Positions 61,936-64,000 of a stretch of 64,000 bases of DNA are shown here, piece after piece. Below the pieces are notes generated by a model. It saw nothing but the letters and a program-made list of their open reading frames with translations, made no database searches and was not told the DNA's origin. The DNA is from CAKRJP01 sp963634745 (GTDB taxonomy: Bacteria > Bacillota > Clostridia > Lachnospirales > Lachnospiraceae): positions 62,001 to 126,000 of the forward strand of contig CAVHCX010000004.1 of the NCBI GenBank assembly GCA_963634745.1, given 5' to 3'. Numbering within the stretch: position 1 is the stretch's first letter; each line of letters starts with the position of its first letter. A program made the position numbers and the translations under genes.

Positions 61936-62256
61936 ATGGCAAAAAGTGCTAAAAAACTGGCCGCAGAGACGGAGACCAGACACCAGAGGGCGATTGATAT
62001 CGCAAAAAAGTTCCCACGGCACGAAGCAGACAGCTTCATCATGCAAAGGTTCAACTTCGAGCCGCGAAGCGACGGAATGGGACACAGGTGGCTCGTCGTG
62101 AAAGATCGCCTCACGGAAAAGTATCTACTGTATCCAGCAAGCAGAAGCTATCTGAAATTTTCGGATTCGCAGAATGCGATCGACTATCTCCGATCCAGGT
62201 TTGTGCCGTCCGGCAAGAAGAGCGAAGATGTCGCGATAGAAAAGGAGGAAAAATAA
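61936..62256 (+). CDS. Small hypothetical protein
   Basis: A 106-aa basic protein (MAKSAKKLAAETETRHQRAI) with a mixed middle (FIMQRFNFEPRSDGMGHRWL) and a Lys/Glu tail. No recognised domain. AGGAGG upstream, 13 bp from the previous stop. Confidence 0.55.
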   Translation: MAKSAKKLAAETETRHQRAIDIAKKFPRHEADSFIMQRFNFEPRSDGMGHRWLVVKDRLTEKYLLYPASRSYLKFSDSQNAIDYLRSRFVPSGKKSEDVAIEKEEK

Positions 62257-62259
62257 ATA

Positions 62260-62754
62260 ATGAAAAAGCAGGAATTCAAATCGGCAGGGACCAGCATCAA
62301 CAGCAAGAAGGTCCCTGCTGTTTTTAGCAGAGTCGAGTGGCGAGCCGGGACAAAGAATCTGGACTGGGGAGGAGGCAAATATGATACGGCATGCGAATTC
62401 ATGGAGAAGATCGGGTGCCAGAACGTCATCTACGACCCCTTCAACAGAACGCCGGAAGAAAACGAGGCAGCCCTTGCAGGGGCCCCTTATGACACGGTTA
62501 CGATCAGCAACGTCCTGAATGTCGTCAAGGAGAAGGGCACCAGAGTCGAAATCGTGAAAGAGGCCTTGCGTTACCTAAAGGAAGGAGGTATAATGTACGT
62601 AACGGTGTACGAGGGTGATGGAGGCGGTGTTGGGCGCGAGACGAAAAAGGGGTGCTGGCAATGCAACAAACGTCTGAGGGAATACGCCCAGGAACTGAAA
62701 GAAGCGCAGCTCAGACCGAGCGTCGTGAAGAACATGATAATGATAAGGAGGTAA
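62260..62754 (+). CDS. Class I methyltransferase-like protein
   Basis: A 164-aa protein. LDWGGGKYDTACEFMEKIGC is a glycine-rich motif I, VIYDPFNRTPEENEAAL the acidic motif after beta-2, and DTVTISNVLNVVKEKGT resembles motif IV; these are the SAM-binding set of a small methyltransferase family found in phages and plasmids. The typical N-terminal helix (SKKVPAVFSRVEWRAGTK) is present. The substrate is unknown. AAAGGAGG upstream. Confidence 0.65.
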   Translation: MKKQEFKSAGTSINSKKVPAVFSRVEWRAGTKNLDWGGGKYDTACEFMEKIGCQNVIYDPFNRTPEENEAALAGAPYDTVTISNVLNVVKEKGTRVEIVKEALRYLKEGGIMYVTVYEGDGGGVGRETKKGCWQCNKRLREYAQELKEAQLRPSVVKNMIMIRR

Positions 62755-62758
62755 AATC

Positions 62759-63085
62759 ATGGAAATCGAAATCAAGGGCAAGTGGTACCCAAGTGCCGGA
62801 GAAAAGGTCACGGTCCGGTATTACATGACGGGAACATGTGACCCGTATACGGTGGTCTCCACAGGGGAAGGGAAGGTCTATGTCCGCGAATGCGGGATGG
62901 ACTTTGCCGGCCCCAGATACTACGACAGCCTGCCGACACGAATCTGGGATGATGTGGGCGGAAAGATGCGTGAATTGACATGGTCGCCCAAGCGAAAGGG
63001 GTGGATAATGTCAAGTTTCCCCGGAGACAAATATCCCGGAGTGGCAGAATTCGGCGTGTGGGAATACGCACCATACCTGGACTGA
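62759..63085 (+). CDS. Small hypothetical protein
   Basis: A 108-aa beta-rich protein: KWYPSAGEKVTVRYYMTGTC, then YVRECGMDFAGPRYYDSLPT and RKGWIMSSFPGDKYPGVAEF. No known domain; tight operon spacing (4 bp). AAGGAGG upstream. Confidence 0.5.
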   Translation: MEIEIKGKWYPSAGEKVTVRYYMTGTCDPYTVVSTGEGKVYVRECGMDFAGPRYYDSLPTRIWDDVGGKMRELTWSPKRKGWIMSSFPGDKYPGVAEFGVWEYAPYLD

Positions 63086-63129
63086 ACAGCCAGGCGACCG
63101 AACATTGGACAAGAAAGGAGGTACATAAT

Positions 63130-63339
63130 ATGTACTATGAGATCAATGTGTCGAAGAAGAATACGAAGACGGGAAGATATGAGCATCTCTTCGCAACGGC
63201 GGAAAGAAGCATCCGGAGCATGGCGGAGCTAAAGAGGGTATGGAGGGAAATCTCTGCAAAATTCAGCGGAGAGGAATACCATCTTTCTGTCACGAGAATC
63301 GAAACCTTGGGACAGACCGTCAACATCGAGAGAATTTGA
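63130..63339 (+). CDS. Small hypothetical protein
   Basis: A 69-aa protein beginning MYYEINVSKKNTKTGRYEHL, then FATAERSIRSMAELKRVWRE. The start at the ATG behind AAAGGAGG is preferred to a longer in-frame extension that overlaps the previous gene. The MYYEINVSK...HLFATAERS pattern is common in small Bacillota phage genes; function unknown. Confidence 0.55.
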   Translation: MYYEINVSKKNTKTGRYEHLFATAERSIRSMAELKRVWREISAKFSGEEYHLSVTRIETLGQTVNIERI

Positions 63340-63356
63340 GAAAGGGGGGCAAAATC

Positions 63357-63704
63357 ATGAAGAACATGAGTCTCAAAGCGAGCAGAAGAAGAGATGAGTT
63401 GAAGAAGTTCATCAAAGAGGTGCAGAAGGCAGCGGCATTTGACGGCTGCTGGTGCCGCAAGCTGAGCGAAGAAAACGAGACGAAGGGTGAGAAGGCGTTG
63501 TACTTGGTATTCGCTCATGACGAAGAAGCCGGCCTGATCGGAAAGGTCGCATACAACTGCGATGATCTGCAATGCGACTATGATTGGGATTGGATGATGC
63601 CAACCGACGAAGACGGAAATGTCTTTGGCTGGGAAGGGGCACACTGCGAAAAGATGAATGCCGAGGAAATCGCAGATGATGTGCTAGAAACGCTGGCCGC
63701 CTAA
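63357..63704 (+). CDS. Small hypothetical protein
   Basis: A 115-aa protein, ATG behind AAAGGGGGG (MKNMSLKASRRRDELKKFIK), with FDGCWCRKLSEENETKGEKA and an acidic Trp-rich C-terminus (CDYDWDWMMPTDEDGNVFGW). The longer in-frame upstream extension overlaps the preceding gene. No family recognised. Confidence 0.5.
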   Translation: MKNMSLKASRRRDELKKFIKEVQKAAAFDGCWCRKLSEENETKGEKALYLVFAHDEEAGLIGKVAYNCDDLQCDYDWDWMMPTDEDGNVFGWEGAHCEKMNAEEIADDVLETLAA

Positions 63705-63838
63705 GATTGTTTTGCGGTACCCCCGCCCACAAACCACAGTGGCAAAAACAGAAAGGAACATGGAAAATGCAAAAAAATCAAAAAACCGGGCCACCTTAGA
63801 AAGCGCAAGAAAAAGCCCAAATAATACTCAGAAAACCA

Positions 63839-63866
63839 TTGACAATGGTCTGAAAATGAGTATAAT
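63839..63866 (+). promoter_or_regulatory. Promoter near the right edge
   Basis: TTGACA (63839-63844), 16-bp spacer, TATAAT (63861-63866). A small hairpin CCCC-GAAAGCA-GGGG (63915-63929) lies in the leader before the next start. Confidence 0.78.
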
Positions 63867-63950
63867 ATCAGTAAGAAATCACTGGTAACCCACAAAAAAG
63901 ATTTCAAGAAATATCCCCGAAAGCAGGGGCAAAAAAGGAGAAAAATAAAA

Positions 63951-64000
63951 ATGAAAAAAACATTAATGCAGATCTTCAACAACCACATAACAAAAGAAGA
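63951..64000 (+). CDS. N-terminal fragment of a gene running off the window
   Basis: ATG at 63951, with AAAAGGAG 9 nt upstream, opens MKKTLMQIFNNHITKEE and continues past the window. It belongs to the transcript of the promoter at 63839. Too short to classify. Confidence 0.45.
   Translation, partial: MKKTLMQIFNNHITKE

Noticed and set aside
1..64000. CRISPR arrays, IS elements, rRNA genes or full tRNAs
   Set aside because: No regularly spaced direct repeats, transposase motifs or complete cloverleaf were seen; only T-arm-like fragments.

Overview
The window reads as a piece of a large tailed double-stranded DNA phage (Caudoviricetes) that infects an anaerobic, probably gut-dwelling Bacillota (Firmicutes) host. 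The main signs are: a head-to-tail structural gene series; near-consensus TTGACA/TATAAT promoters and strong AGGAGG ribosome binding sites; an anaerobic ribonucleotide reductase (nrdD/nrdG); an LLH-type holin; BspA-like and lectin-like tail fibre modules; and standard-code stop usage including TGA. No host genes are visible. Names rest on motifs read by eye; no database search was possible.

Layout. Bases 1-39,147 are transcribed leftwards (minus strand). From the promoter end (39.2 kb) to the left edge the order is: a Zn-ribbon protein, a metallophosphoesterase, a pre-terminase protein, large terminase, portal, a ferritin-like protein, a protease/scaffold protein, a decoration-like protein, the major capsid protein, six connector-like proteins, a tail-tube-like protein, a Cys-rich miniprotein, holin, a RuvC-like resolvase, a tyrosine recombinase, nrdD, nrdG and a run of tail-fibre genes. 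Terminase, capsid and nrdD are each interrupted by a group I intron whose splice sites can be placed to the base. Five Vsr-like (EDxHD-type) homing endonuclease genes are scattered through this cluster, one of them inside the capsid intron. Four of the five carry their own promoter.

A 660-bp divergent control region (39.15-39.81 kb) separates this cluster from the rightward genes (39.8-64 kb). These begin with a 994-aa two-barrel RNA polymerase of the YonO/QDE-1 type (DFDGD motif) and two C-rich, pyrimidine-skewed genes. About 2 kb of apparently non-coding, heavily folded sequence follows (44.9-46.9 kb). Next comes a run of small genes with a MoxR-type AAA+ ATPase/VWA pair (49.2-52.6 kb), then a PcfJ-like protein, a sigma-70-family factor and a string of small accessory proteins including a methyltransferase-like one.

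The most unusual signal is at 44.9-56.0 kb. The 2-kb non-coding tract is nearly all nested hairpins. The dozen or so genes after it have coding sequences written almost continuously as short perfect inverted repeats (6-15 bp arms, 3-10 nt loops), about one every 30-60 nt. Genes on either side (RNA polymerase, sigma factor) do not show this. Five copies of a 26-27 nt H-type pseudoknot motif lie between genes in the same block. The whole block therefore looks like one transcription unit selected, or mutationally driven, for RNA (or DNA) secondary structure.

A second oddity is a 43-nt tRNA-like minihelix (perfect acceptor stem plus T-arm, no D or anticodon arm) in the leader of a virion gene at 4.6 kb.
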